A stretch of DNA of 64,000 nt, taken from the NCBI GenBank assembly GCA_907165065.1, contig OU015539.1, forward strand, positions 1,054,001 through 1,118,000, in the 5' to 3' direction. The notes below the pieces were generated by a model, which saw only the letters and a list, made by a program, of their open reading frames with translations, made no database searches and had not been told where the DNA came from. The stretch comes from Caprimulgus europaeus. Taxonomy: Eukaryota; Chordata; Aves; Caprimulgiformes; Caprimulgidae. Position numbers and translations under genes: made by a program. This document shows positions 1 through 35,421 of this stretch, piece by piece (position 1 is the first letter of the stretch; every line of letters begins with the position of its first letter).

Positions 1-18058
<18,058 letters not shown>

Positions 18059-18190
18059 CCGAGGCGGGAGACGGGGGAGCCGAGCCCGCCCGAGGGGGGC
18101 CCAACGCCCGCCGCTCCCCCCCGGAGGCCACTGGGGAGGGGGCCGCGAGGTGGGGCGGCCCGGTACACCGAGCGCTTTTAGGAGGGCGGC

Positions 18191-18690
18191 GGTGCCGAGC
18201 TGGCCCGAGCTTTTCCGAACGTTTTTCCCGGGCGGAATCGAGCGTTTCCGAGCCGCTTCCGATGGTACCCGAAGTGTCCCGAGTCTTTCCAGGCCTCGTC
18301 CGAAAGCGAACGATGGTTCCCGACGAGGGGGGCCCGCGTTTCCTGCCGGCTGGCCAATCCCAAGGCAGGAGGCAGCCGAGCCCGGCCGAGTCCGTAAAAG
18401 CGCGGCCCGAAGCGGTACCTGACAGATCGGGTGCGGAACCCGAGCTCGTCCGAACACGGCCGAGTCCCCGAGCGGTCCGGCCCAGAGGGTCGAAGAATCC
18501 CGAGCTCGCTCGAGTCTTTTCCGATCCCGCCCGAAGGCGGGCGCGAGGGAAGCCGAGCTCTGCCGAGTCCTCTCCGATCGTACCCGAATTCCCCTTCGCC
18601 GGCCCGAACGGAGACGCCCGAACGGGTAGTACCCGAGTCCGCCCGAACGCAACCGAACCGGGCCGAACGCTCCGATCGCACCCGAAGGTG
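18191..18690 (-). repeat. Degenerate decamer array of CCGA (TTCGG) cores
   Basis: About 31 CCGA cores by eye. Many recur at 10 or 11 bp steps, for example 18196/18206/18216, 18249/18260/18270/18280, 18440/18450/18460 and 18633/18643/18653/18663/18672/18682. There are two blocks, 18196-18325 and 18376-18690, separated by a stretch with a CCAAT box. Eight cores are CCCGAA, that is TTCGGG on the DEAF1 strand (18269, 18406, 18530, 18583, 18603, 18617, 18642, 18681). The opposite orientation is nearly absent. DEAF1 protein binds TTCG-containing sites and mammalian DEAF1 represses its own promoter, so this may be an autoregulatory array. Confidence 0.75.
18355..18359 (+). promoter_or_regulatory. 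CCAAT box
   Basis: GGCCAATC in plus orientation, lying in the gap between the two blocks of the decamer array. It is a typical NF-Y site in a bidirectional promoter; binding is inferred. Confidence 0.45.
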
Positions 18691-18812
18691 GCGAGGCGGT
18701 GGGGGGGGTGAAGGGGGGAGGACAACGAGCTCCTCCCAGGCGCGCGCAGACGAACGGTCGCGGCGCAGAGGCTGCCGGGACGCTGGAGGACCGGCGGGGG
18801 CGGGGCGCCAAG

Positions 18813-24434
<5,622 letters not shown>

Positions 24435-25380
24435 ACCCCAGCAGCCTTCAACACAGTTCTAGAAAAGAGTGGTTTTCTATTGCAAATATTTAATTCTTTT
24501 GCATATAAAAATCCTGCAAAACTTTGCTCTGTTTAAGGTACAAATTTCTGAGGGGCAGAGGTCTCCCTGAGCGGTGGTAAAATGTCCTGTCTGGCAGCTG
24601 TGTCACACTCTCATCAGGCAGCTTATTTGTGGGCAAAGGCAAGAGATGACTCAGCAAAACCACTTAATGCTCTGCTGTTCATCAGGGATCGATATTAAAT
24701 ACTCATTCCCAGCACAGGACAGTGGCCAGTGCATTACCCAGCTACACCCTGCTGAGAAGATGAGAGTTCTCATGGCACAGCAGCAACGTGCAACCACAGT
24801 GACACAGAAATAATCAGGCCAGCGTAGCAGGGACTCATTTCTGCCTCGGCACAGACACGGCGCGTTTGAGGACGCGGTTGCTCTTCTGCTCTCATTTGTG
24901 TTTCAGACCCCAGTGGTAATTTCTCTGACTTTAGTAGGGCAGGGCCTGATTTGTCCCAGGTGAACTGAGTTTTGCACATAGCAGAGAGCCGAGCTGTGGG
25001 TTTGGGCAGCCGGTGCGTACTGACGAGGCCGAGGGCAGCCCTGGCAGGGTCTGTGTTTCAGAACGGCTTGAAGAGGAGCAGAACACTCACCATTCACTCA
25101 CCCTTCTGTCCAGTTCAAGACCAACAGAGTGTTGTTAAGTTTCTGTTTCTGTTTGGTGTTCAGTGTGTCTATTTCCATGATTTTGCAGTAATTCCTACGT
25201 TCCAGCCTTGTCTTTTAAATGAAGAGCTGTGCAATGTCAGGTTGTTTTACTGTATCAAAGATCTGTGTATTAATGTACAGCTCGGGGAGTTCCTGGGGTT
25301 TTTTGTACAAGCACTTTTTATATTCAGAATTCCCTATTTTTGTAATAATTTATTCAAATAAATAATGTTTGAGATCTAAG
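24435..25380 (+). other. TMEM80: TMEM80 3' UTR
   Basis: A-T richer sequence after the stop, without introns or repeats that I can see, ending shortly after an AATAAA at 25357. No other poly(A) signal nearby is as well placed, so I take the transcript end to be around 25375-25385. Confidence 0.7.
25357..25362 (+). terminator. TMEM80: Poly(A) signal of TMEM80
   Basis: AATAAA within ttcaaataaataatg, about 920 bp after the stop codon, followed by T/G-containing sequence suited to cleavage and polyadenylation. Confidence 0.7.
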
Positions 25381-25569
25381 AAGTGTTTGAAGTTCAGAGC
25401 ATCTTGTTCAGATCCCAGGCTACAGCTGAGCTACGCAAAGGAAGATGGGGTGAGACTGGATGTGGGCAAAAGACTCTGATCCTGCTGCTGCTGCCACGTG
25501 TGGGGCCCTCCCTGCGCTGGGACAGAGCGTCCCAGATCTGTGCTGCTCTGCACTGACCAGGGCTGAAAA

Positions 25570-26272
25570 TACAGAACCCCAGAATGGCCTGGATAGGAAA
25601 AGCCCTTTGAGCTCATCGAGTCCAACCATGACCCCAACACTGCCCAGTCCCCACTGACCCCTGTCCCTCAGCACTGTGTCTACACGACTCTTCAATCCCT
25701 CCAGGGATGGGGACTCCACCACTGCCCTGGGCAACCCCTTCCAATGCCTCAGAACCCTTTCAGCAAAGAAATTCTTCCTCACATCCCATCTCAGCTGCCC
25801 TGGGCACAACTGGAGCCCATTTCCTCTTGTCCTGTCCATCGTTCCCTGGTTGAACAGACCCACCCCCACCTCTCTGCACCCTCCTTGCAGTGACTTGGAC
25901 AGAGCCAGAAGGTCTCCCCTCAGCCTCCTTTTCTCCAGGCTCAGCACCCCCAGTTCCCTCAGCCGGGAACTCAGCACACTTGTGCTCCAGACCCTTCCCC
26001 AGCTCCGGTCCCTTCTCTGGACACGCTCCAGCACCTCCAGGTCCTTCTTGGAGTCAGGGGCCCAACACTGAACCCAGCACTCGAGCTGTGGCCTCACCAG
26101 TGCCCAGTGCAGGGGGAAGAGAACTTCCCTGCTCCTACTGGCCACACTGGTGCTGATCCAGGCCAGGATGCCCTTGGCCTTCTTGGCCACCTGGGCACTC
26201 TGCTGTCCCATGTCCAACCAACACCCCCAGGTCCCTCTCTGTAGCATCTCTCCAGCCACTCCTCCCCAGGCC
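25570..26272 (-). mobile_element. CR1 LINE, 3' part with RT C-terminal coding
   Basis: Minus-strand copy, 5'-truncated, about 700 bp. One uninterrupted frame encodes the known CR1 ORF2 C-terminal motifs: GILAWISTSVASRSRE, LVRPQLECWVQCWAP, LEVLERVQRR, LRELGVLSLEKRRLRGDL, DRTRGNGLQL, VRKNFFAERVLRHWKGLPRA and VESPSLEGLKSRVD. The 3' end is at the left (25570). It lies just downstream of TMEM80. The reverse transcriptase catalytic part is missing, so it is not mobile. Close copies are at 49272 and 53108. Confidence 0.92.
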
Positions 26273-27190
26273 TGTCGCGCTGCTGGGGGCTGTTGTGGCC
26301 AAAGCACCAGCTTATTGAAACTCACACAATTGCTCCTGGATCCTGACTGTCCACAGCCAAAACCAAAACACCCACAGTGGCACAAACCCCCTTGGGCCAG
26401 ACCCTGCTACGTCAGCAGCACAACCAACCCTTTGTGGATCAGCAGAGCAAGGCCGCACCCGTGAAGACAACTGAAAGCAGCAGAGCTGGGTGCTAAGGAG
26501 CAGCCAGGAAATGGAATGACCAAATATTTCTGTGCTTAATCTGCATGAATCAAACACCCACCTTCCAGATTAGCTTGGCATAACGGAATGTGCTCATCAC
26601 ACTTGTTAGGAGCAGCCACAAACACCCCCAGCTCCATCTACCCCGTTCACGACGAGCGCAGACCGAGCAAAACCCCCTCTGTACATGCACAAATAAAAGT
26701 GTTTGCTCCTGCCTTCTGCACAGGTCTGGCAACAGAACATCTGACAGGCTTTAAAGGAAATACTGCAAAGTGGAGGTTTGCTTTACCTGAAGGTGGGTGG
26801 TACAGCAGACAGAGTCGCACTTAACGTCAAGTTGCAGCCTCTGTGGCTTCACCTTCCTTCTCTGGTGCTCACTGCAAAGAAAACAGAAAATATCAGCACA
26901 ACTGGAGGTGGCAGAGCCCCAGAGACAACAGTAAAGCCAGCAGAAGGTGTTCCTACCCCCAGGGGCTTGACCCCACCACAGATCACCACCCCTCAGCTAC
27001 AGCCCTACAACCATTTGTGATGCTGCACCATAAAACCGGATTCTCGGCCAGATCTGCGTGGAAAATCGCCCTCAAAAAGGGCTCTGACGAGGGTGTTGGT
27101 TGGGTGACACTGCCATGTTCCTGCCAGTCCCTTGGGACAGGCTGCTGGGCACTCAGAGTAGAGCAGCCCTCTCCTTGAGCTTTACAGAGC

Positions 27191-27197
<7 letters not shown>

Positions 27198-27229
<32 letters not shown>

Positions 27230-27232
27230 TAT
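27198..27232. repeat. (TA)n/(CA)n microsatellite
   Basis: About eleven TA units followed by five AC units. Intergenic. Confidence 0.95.
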
Positions 27233-28949
27233 GTTATAGAACATGGTGAACCCTTTGCTCTGTGACCATCACCTCGGTGAAGAACAAGGACCAGCAGAGT
27301 GACAACGCCTGCTGACAGTCAGCCCGGGGTAAATACACCTGTGTGACAATGAACCTGATTTCTGGGGCTCATTTCAGAGCGCTGCCTGAGGGCTGGCAGC
27401 CTGGTCACAGAGTCCTGGAGGGCTGTCAGCGCTTGCTGGGGGCCAGCTGGCACCAGCCTGGACCTGCACCCTCCCAAGGGCAGCACAGCTCTGATTCACA
27501 TCTCCAGCTTAAGGTAAAATTGGCCTTTTTTTCTGATTAGATGGGCAGATCCTGGGGTACTTCTGCTGCTGACAGCCCTTGACTGTGGTGAATGCAGAGG
27601 ATGAAGCCTGTCAGCTTCAGACAACTCCTTCATCTCAGGTATTGCCAGGTTGGGATGGGAATCACCAGTTATGCTGGTGACCCTGATCTCCTGACAGCTT
27701 CTCTCGGTGCTGAGCTGGTACAAAGCCCCAGAGTGAATCAGGCCCTGGCCTCACAGAGTCTCTCCAGGCAGAAGCTCCTTTCCAAACCGTTCCCACTGTC
27801 TGGAGAAGCAGGGCAGAGCACACTGAAGCCATTGATGACATTTGCCAGACAGAAGATTGCTGGAGCTTTTAATTACGAGCCCAGCCCTTCTGAAACAGGA
27901 TGAGCAAGTTGGATGAAAACGGCATTAAAAATTTAGAGGAAGCCATATTTTGAGGAGCTGGGTTTGGGTGGTGTTTACTCTGCGAGGAAGAAGTCTTTGT
28001 TCTCAAGCCATCACAGGGGTGTCTGCCACCAACCTGATTTAAAAGGCTGATCCCGAGAGGCAAGTCAAACCTGGAGATACTCTGGGAGATAGGGCTTTAT
28101 GGGCCATGGCCTTTTATGTTCCTCAGCAGGCAGAGACCAAAGCCCAGCTGGGTACAGTCCCCCACTGTCCTTGTCACAGCACCGAGGGGCTTTGAGCTGT
28201 GGCAGAAGGAGCAAGGCTGGGGACACGCGCTCGCTTGGTTCCACATCTGGGAGCCAAGTTGGTGGAGCAGGGGTACAGGACCTGCCCCCCACGCAGGGTC
28301 ATTCCCATCTGGCTGGTGGCCTCTGCCCCACTTTGACCAGCACTGGCTGGTCCAGGGAGGATGTAACAAGCTCCGTTGTGGTTTTCTCCCCTGCTCAGCA
28401 GTTGGAGATTTCAGATGGGGCGCAGCGCCCCTGGCAGCCCGCGGTGCCCGTCCTTATCGTGAGCGTGGAGCTGAGCCTGCCAGATCCCGAGCAGCCAGTG
28501 TCCTAAACATTAAATACCTTCCTCAACAGAATCCTAATCCTGCCAAATCCCAGTCTGCACCCCGGGAAACCCAGCCCAGCGGCCCCACTGCAATGCCCCA
28601 GTGCCAGATGATGCATTCATGGGGTCGGAATCTCCTGCACAAATCCTTCCCGCTGGGACGGCTCGCGGGGCTACCGTGACATTGCCACCGTGTCCCCCTT
28701 TCCTGAAGGGCTGTCCCGTGCCCTGCCCGGTGGGGTGGCTGCCATCCTCTGAACGCTGCTTCTCCCAGGGCTGGCCATGTTTTCATGGTGCATCCCCCCG
28801 GGATCTCACCCACATCCTGGTGAGGAGGCTGATGGGGCGCCGGGCAGGTGCGTCACACCCAGTATCAGTTCACCTTCTCCCGCAGCGGAAGAGGTCGTTC
28901 TCCTGTCAAAACCAACCTGCCAAAATGGTAACAGGCCCTCCCCAGCCCG

Positions 28950-29110
28950 CCCAGCTCACCCAGCAGCATTCCTCCCACCATCGCTCACCCGGGGTGGTTC
29001 CCCTGCCCGGCGTCTGGGCGCGGGCCAGGCAGCCAGCTGGGCGCGAGCCCCCACAGCACGGCGGGCACCGACCGACACCGCGGCGGCGGGGAACCCGACA
29101 GGCGCCGGGG
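28950..29110 (+). promoter_or_regulatory. CpG-rich patch with splice donor, possible alternative first exon
   Basis: A short GC-rich stretch with many CpG (for example ggcgtctgggcgcgggcc and accgcggcggcgggg) ends GCGCCGGG|gtaagg at 29110. It could be an alternative non-coding first exon of EPS8L2, which is the next plus-strand gene. There is no direct evidence for transcription. Confidence 0.3.
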
Positions 29111-29251
29111 TAAGGAAGCCAGGCTTCCTCCAGATCTGTGTCCCGCCTGGAAGTGCTCTGTTATTTCTCTCTCTAGTGTCAGAGTTGCAGCTATTTCTTC
29201 CCCGGGCACGGTGACAAGGGGTCTCTCTGTCATGTACGTGGCACTGGGTTG

Positions 29252-29445
29252 ACAGAACCCCAGACTGGTTTGGGTTGGGAGGGACCTGAAAGCTCCTCCA
29301 GTCCCACCCCCCTGCCAGCAGCAGGGACACCTTCCACTAGACCAGGTTGCTCAAAGCCTCATCCAACCTGGCCCAGAACACTTCCAGGGAGGAGCAGCCA
29401 CAGCTTCTCTGGCCAACCTGGGCCAGTGTCTCCCCACCCTCACAC
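29252..29445 (-). mobile_element. CR1 LINE 3' fragment
   Basis: The reverse complement reads the CR1 tail with gaagtgttctgggccaggtt, ggatgaggctttgagcaacc and tggtctagtggaaggtgtcc, then the tail ending near cagtctggggttctgtc. About 190 bp, 5'-truncated, same subfamily as the copies at 40225 and 47322. Confidence 0.9.
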
Positions 29446-31179
29446 CTCATGGGGATGGTGGGCAGCTCTGCCACGCACCTGCACTGTAACAAAACGCTCT
29501 CAAAAGCCTCATTTTTGCGAGAGCACCGGCTAGCCAGGGGCATGCCGCGCTGCCGCGGACACGTCTGCACGACCCCTGCATTAGCTGATATTTTCCAGCT
29601 TAATGACCAGCTCATGAGTTGGTCCCATCATTATAAAAAAGTATTAAATCTTGAGACAAATGACACCAGGTGTTGATTGAAAGTAACACATCTGCCCACG
29701 CAAGAGAGCATTTCCCAGAGCTCAGGGTCCCTCTGGGCCCCCAAACACAGAGGCTGCAGCGCCAAGCTGGCAGCACAACAGACCCCAAGCACAACTCAAC
29801 CTCTCCACAGTCTGGCAACAGCAACTCAGGAGCAGCCTGGCCATCTTTTACAATGTCCTCCTGGCTTTTGAAGAGCAAGAGAAGAGCAACGGGAGAGTAA
29901 GTGACGAGACTGGGGCTCCTGCAGGAATCCTTCCCAGGGAGCACGGGCATGACAGTGGACACAACACGAGGGCTGAAGCTCACATCCCACCTCTGCTACT
30001 CCGACAAGAAGCAGCTCTCGCTTTCCCTGTGCTCCACCCGTGGCCCTGGTGAAACGGGGACGGTGGTCTCACTCCTGCCACCACCGAGAGCAGAGCTTGG
30101 AGATCCTCAGCGGGGGGCTGAGGCAGCACTGTGGTGGCACGGGGACGCTCCCTGCGATGGCCAAAAGGGTCACGTCCAGGCTCTCTCTGGCACACGCGTG
30201 TCAATACCGGCGGGTCCTGCACACGGTGACTGCCCAAGCAGAGCTGACAAGGAACATCTCCTGCCGAGGAGCAAACCCTGCTCAGGCTGCATCGTGCTGA
30301 CACCAAAACCTCTGCCTGACACCCAAGGGTGCTGAGCCCTTTACTCCCCTCCTGCACCACGGCAATTCCTTCACCTGGCTTCCTCCCAAAGGTGGGTTCA
30401 GCCATCGCCCCCCTCTCCCTGCCATAACCCCGGCACGGCTCTGCCGAAGCAGTGTTTTACCTTTGCCCCGTGCCAGGGGCTGCAGTGTGGGGCTGAGGTG
30501 TTTGGCACAGCCATGTTTCACTACCTGCCACCAGCTGATGGGACAGCTGGGGCAGGACGAGGGGCTTTATGGCCGCGTCACCCTAAGGAGCGCAGTGCCA
30601 CGGCGCGGGGTACCCCGAAGGGGCTCTGCTCCTCACCCCCAACTGCTCCAGGGACCTGGACAGAGGATGTTTTGCCCTCGCCCTCCATCTCACAGCACCT
30701 TTCCCCGCTGCAGACATCAGGGCAGAGAGAGGAGGCAGGAGCGAAGCTGGAAGAAAACAACCCTCCTGGCAGCGCGGAGCTGCGGAGGAGAGCACCGGGC
30801 TGCACAAAAGGTGCCTTGTTCCCCCCACGAGACGGCCGGGCAGCGCGTCCCCTCCCTCACTGGCGATGGAAAACCCAGCTCCAAGCATTCCTTCACCACC
30901 CCTCGCCGCCTTCAACCTCCCCCTTGGGTACGAGATGTTCTCGGGTGGGAGAGACCTGAAGTTTATCACGTCCCTCCCAGCCAGCACCTTGACTCTTGGT
31001 CCCCTGGCAGCGGGAGTGGGCGAAGGGCCCAGCTGCCCCGGGCGCCCCGCGGGGATGCAGCCGGCTCCTGGTTATACAGTAACCTGTTGCTCCGGGTCCC
31101 AGCTCCACCTCTCGCTGCCTCCACATCCCTCCCCTCCTCTCTCCTCTGCCAAGAAACCTCTGTCACCTGCTCTCAGACA

Positions 31180-31443
31180 ACCGCGGCGAGCGGCACCGGG
31201 ACGAAAGGGCAGAGGGAAGCCAGCGGCACGGAGACCCCCGGGCTGGGGTGACGGGTGGGCTCTGCCTCGCTCTCTCCGCTGGAGTCGGCGGCTCGCGGGC
31301 AAAGCGCGGAGCAGGGAGGCAGAGGGAGCTGGGCTGCCCGAGAATGGCAGCGGGATTTAACTAGGAGGGCACGGCCAACCGGGAGAGGAGGACACACGGG
31401 AGCCGAGGGAACTGCGGGAGACAAGAGCGGCTTCTCAGCACCG
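31180..31443 (+). other. EPS8L2: Probable EPS8L2 non-coding first exon and promoter
   Basis: A GC- and CpG-rich stretch ends TTCTCAGCACCG|gtaagt, a consensus donor with GT at 31444. It is the best candidate on the plus strand upstream of the EPS8L2 coding exons for a 5' UTR exon. The left boundary (transcription start) cannot be read; the last 60-100 bp are the most likely transcribed part. Confidence 0.45.
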
Positions 31444-34400
31444 GTAAGTCCCCCCCTAAAATTTCACATTCCCCCCAGGATTTGTCTGCTTCCAAGCCTG
31501 GCTGATCCGGCTGCGGAGGGAGCGTGGCGGGCGCGGGGGCTGCGGTGGGTAACTGGCAGTGCACGGGCTGATGGGGCTTTTTTTAAAGAGTGAAAAAAAA
31601 GTTATTTTTCCAGCGTTCTGTTTTCTGGGTTTGTTCCCATTCCTGCGTTTCCCGGGGACGGAGCCAGTAGGTGGCACTTTCTTGGCAGCAAAATGTCCGT
31701 CTGGCACAGAAAGGAGCTTTTTTTTGTTGTGTTGTTGTTAATGAAGTCTGGAGACGGGAGCTTTGAGCGGCTCTTTGGGGTTTCCTCCGTTCAGGACGCG
31801 TGCGGTGAGAATTTTTGCTGTTCCCCGCGGGGCACCTCGGTGAGCTGCTGCTCTGGGTGGGTGAGCTCTCCCTGCCTGTCACCTCGGCAAGATTCATCAT
31901 CCTGCTTTAAAAGAGAGGGACAGCTCGCTGGGAGCCCCGCTCCCCCCGTGACAGCTCCGTCCCCGTGAGTCTCCTCTGTGTTACCCAGCTGGAGCGCAGC
32001 TCTCCTCTCCCCTTTCACTTATTTGCCTGGAAAATGCCAGAGCAAACTCCACCGAGGACAAGGCTCAGGGACAGATGATTTGCCTGATGTTATTTTTAAA
32101 TACTGGAAATAATTGTGAGACAACACAGTAGTAAAATACGGTGATTGCCCTGCTGTAATTAGGGCAATGAGGAGTAACGCTTGCACTGCTGGGCTGCTCT
32201 GAAACGCTGCGCCAAGAGAGTGCTTGCCCGAGAGCTCCAGCACTGGGCTGCTCTGGTGGGATCTGCCCCTAAAAAGGACTTTTTCTGAGTTAAAAAATGA
32301 CAGCAAGAGGCTGAGCTGACACACAACAGCCTGGCTGGCTGAGGCAAAGACCCACGCAGGGTTTCACCTGTGGCTGCCACACACAGTAGCACGTTCCTGG
32401 CTCTGTTTGGATGAGTGATGGAGTTTTCAGTTGATCAGAGAGAAAAATTAGTCCTTCACACGTAGAAAGGGAGGCAGCGGTGTTGAATCAAGGAGCCCTT
32501 TAAAACAGGACTGTGAAGAGGGACTTGGGATCGTGTCTGTGAGTGGTGAAGGTCATTGCTTCGTCCTGTTTAAAACCAAGGCTTAAATTTGTGTTGGGAG
32601 TAACACCGACAGCTTGATCCCCGCTGTGGTGGGGCCTGGGCTGTACTCACTGCTGGTATCCACTGCTGAAGCGTTAGGAGGCCAGGCTGGCCGAGGACCT
32701 GGTGCTCTCCAGCTGGATCCCAGCGCTCCGGCACACACAGGCTCCTGCTGACGGTCGAGTGTGGGATCAGCTCTGCTGTGCTCTGCGGGGCAGGGTGGGT
32801 TTGGTGTGTAACAGCAGAGCTTGGAGGGACTGGGGGTGCTTTTGGGCACCTGAGAAGTTGAGCGCTGGCATCGTTGAACTGGATGTTGGTGAAGTCCCAG
32901 GGAAGGGAAGCGCTGTGGAAGATGCTGAAGCGCGGGTGCTGTGCGCACACACCCGTTTGCTTGGTGCGATAACGCAGTTTGCCAAGACTTTCAGTCCTTG
33001 GATTTCTGCCCCTTGGCCAGGCACCACCCAACGTGAGGGTGGGCAAAGACACCAAGACAGAGGTGAGCAGCCTGGCCACTGCATAACATGGGGAGGAAAT
33101 GGCTTCTGGGCCACGGGCTCCGTATCAGGGAGGCAGACAGACTCCGTCCTTCCTTCCGTGCCCACCTTTGTTGACTGTAAACAACCCGGCGCGAGAAAAC
33201 CTGGCCCCGAGCCTGGTGATAGGTCCTGGAGATGGTGAAATGGGTCCAAGGGATCGTCGCTTCTGGGGCTCTGTCTGCCCAGCTCCCACGGACACTGGCA
33301 CTCGGTCTGTAGGGAGCAGCTTGCCAAGCCAGGCTGCAGCTCACCTGCGCGCGTAGGCGCATCACGGCGGAGCCGCTGTCTGCGGTGACGTTAACAGCAG
33401 CCACCATTTTGTGGGGCTGTCCCGCGGTGGCTGCCGGCCCAGCTTCAGCCGAGGGCACGAAGAGCCAGGGAGGGGTTGTGCAGGAGGAACCCAGGGCAGC
33501 TAGCACTGCTCTGGAGGAGTAACCAGGCTGTATGTCCAGGAGAGGAGACCCTGCTGAGGGATGACCTCAGGACCAAATCTGTCAGCATCTGACCCTTGAC
33601 GAGATGGCTTTGAGTGTGCTGGGAAACAGAGTGCTTTTGTAGGGTCATGGGATAATTCAGGCTGGAAGTGAAACAGATTCAGAAGAGACCCAAATGCCTG
33701 AAAGGACTTGGGAGGTTTCAGTCCTTGTGGAAAACAAAGGAGTGAAACAGGGAGAATGTACACGCTGGCTTGTGTGGGCTTGAGAAACATCCATACAAAA
33801 TAAGTCGGGGTGCAAAGGCTGAGTGCGTGGGGGAGCCTCGGAGTACTGCTGCCAGAGGGCTGGATCTGGGGGTGCTCCTTTGGAGCTGTGTCTCCTCTCT
33901 GCTTGTTTCCTCTCCCTCGCAGCGCCAGGCCAGGCTGGCAGGGCTGATGAAGACGCAGGGCTCCAGTCTGGCCTCACCTCTGCTTTACGCACCCGCAGCC
34001 AGCAGCGCTGCTCTTCACTCCAGGGCAGATGCCGGTGCACGGCCTTTAGCCTACGAGTTTCATCTGATTGGCAATAAAATTAATCACCTTCTAAAAATAC
34101 TCCAAAGCCTTATGAGCCTTCCCTAGTGTCCCTCATGCCAAAGTGCCAGAGCAAGTCTAAAGACTTCCTGGAATGACAGAGATGGTTTCCAGCACTGTGG
34201 TAAAGCTGTATCAGCAGCAGGGTGTCCCCTGGAACAGCAGCACACACAGCACTGGGCAGATCTAGCAGCACACAACCCTACCAGCACGGCCTTCTGAACC
34301 ACCCTGCTTTGGCCAAGGTTCAGCAGGTGCCCAGAAAAACACCCACCTGCCTGCCCAGGAGGTATGCAAGGCTCCCACTTGAGGGAGGGGAAGGGTGGTA

Positions 34401-35359
34401 CCTTCAGAACCCTCCCTGCTCATCCAGCTGGGTTACAGAAGAGTCCTCACACTGTCAGAGATGGTGCCAGACACCGTACAACGCCCAAGACAAGATCCAA
34501 GGAGGCCCAGGAGGCCCATGATCAGCTCCTGGATCTCCACCTGCCCACAGGACCACACAGCTTTGCATCTGTCTCTCCCAAGAGAGGAGCATTAAGGATT
34601 TCTCGTGCCCTACCACGCAGCAGGAGCCTGCGACCAGCAACCCTGTTTGCCTGCAGCAGGTGTGAAGTGACAAGTGCAGGGGAAAAGTGCTCTCACCCAC
34701 CCCAAAAATATTTAGTCCCCTGCCTCAAATCACTGTCCAGAGGGAGTCAAAGGGGATCCCAGAGAGAGCTGATCCTACACATTGGTGTTGTGCTGCTCCC
34801 ACCTGAACGAGGCCACCTCAGTGCAGGAGGGAGAGCTCACCCTGCCCCAGGGCAGCCAGAAGGTTCCTTTCTCCTGGGCTGGGGACGGTGCCACCTGCAA
34901 ACGTCAAATGCGCGATGCCAGGGGGGAACCAACAAAGCCCTGGTGTATTTATTTCCTGGTAGTCCAGGTAAATCAGGAGGACTTGCAATCCAGAAGGGTG
35001 TGCAGCTGAGTGCTGGACCGGTTTGGAGAACCTCCCTGCACTGCAGGTCCCCAGGAGAGCCCAGCCCTTATTCCCATTCCCCAAACGCTCCCAAGGGCAT
35101 TGCTGCAACGTGCTCACCGCCACCGAGGTCTCGCTGAGGGAACAGACCAAAAGCTTCCCAACCCATGGGAAGAGGAAGCCAAAGGTGGGGAGCCACAGGC
35201 TCTGCCTGCTCAGCTGCCCTGGAACAGTGGCTGGAGCAGCCAGACAAGCTCCTTTGCTCTGGTTTGGTTTGAAGCACCAAGCAAAGCCTGGAGGTGACTG
35301 TTCCTGCAGGCAGGGCTGAACCAAGGGGACCCTCACGTCTGCACAAGGCAAGAGCCTGA

Positions 35360-35421
35360 TCACAGAATCCCAGAAGCATTGTGGTTGGAAAAGACCTTTA
35401 AGATCACCAAGTCCAACCATA
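35360..35421 (-). mobile_element. CR1 LINE 3' tail fragment
   Basis: cacagaatcccagaagc followed by tggttggaaaagaccttta and agatcaccaagtccaacca is the reverse complement of a CR1 3' end. About 60 bp remain. It resembles the fragment at 20485. Confidence 0.8.

Larger units (their letters stand above)
25381..31180. other. TMEM80-EPS8L2 intergenic region
   Basis: Contains two CR1 fragments (25570-26272, 29252-29445), a short TA/CA microsatellite (27198-27232) and a CpG-rich patch near 28950-29110 ending in a splice-donor-like gtaagg. The remaining open frames, including one of 262 codons at 30463-31251, show no recognisable domain and lie in stop-poor GC-rich DNA. Confidence 0.6.

Noticed and set aside
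30463-31251. 262-codon open frame on plus strand
   Set aside because: Stop-poor GC-rich sequence next to the candidate EPS8L2 promoter; the peptide has no recognisable family features.
34364-35137. 257-codon open frame on plus strand
   Set aside because: Overlaps long frames on the opposite strand, has no motif, and lies in an intron of EPS8L2.
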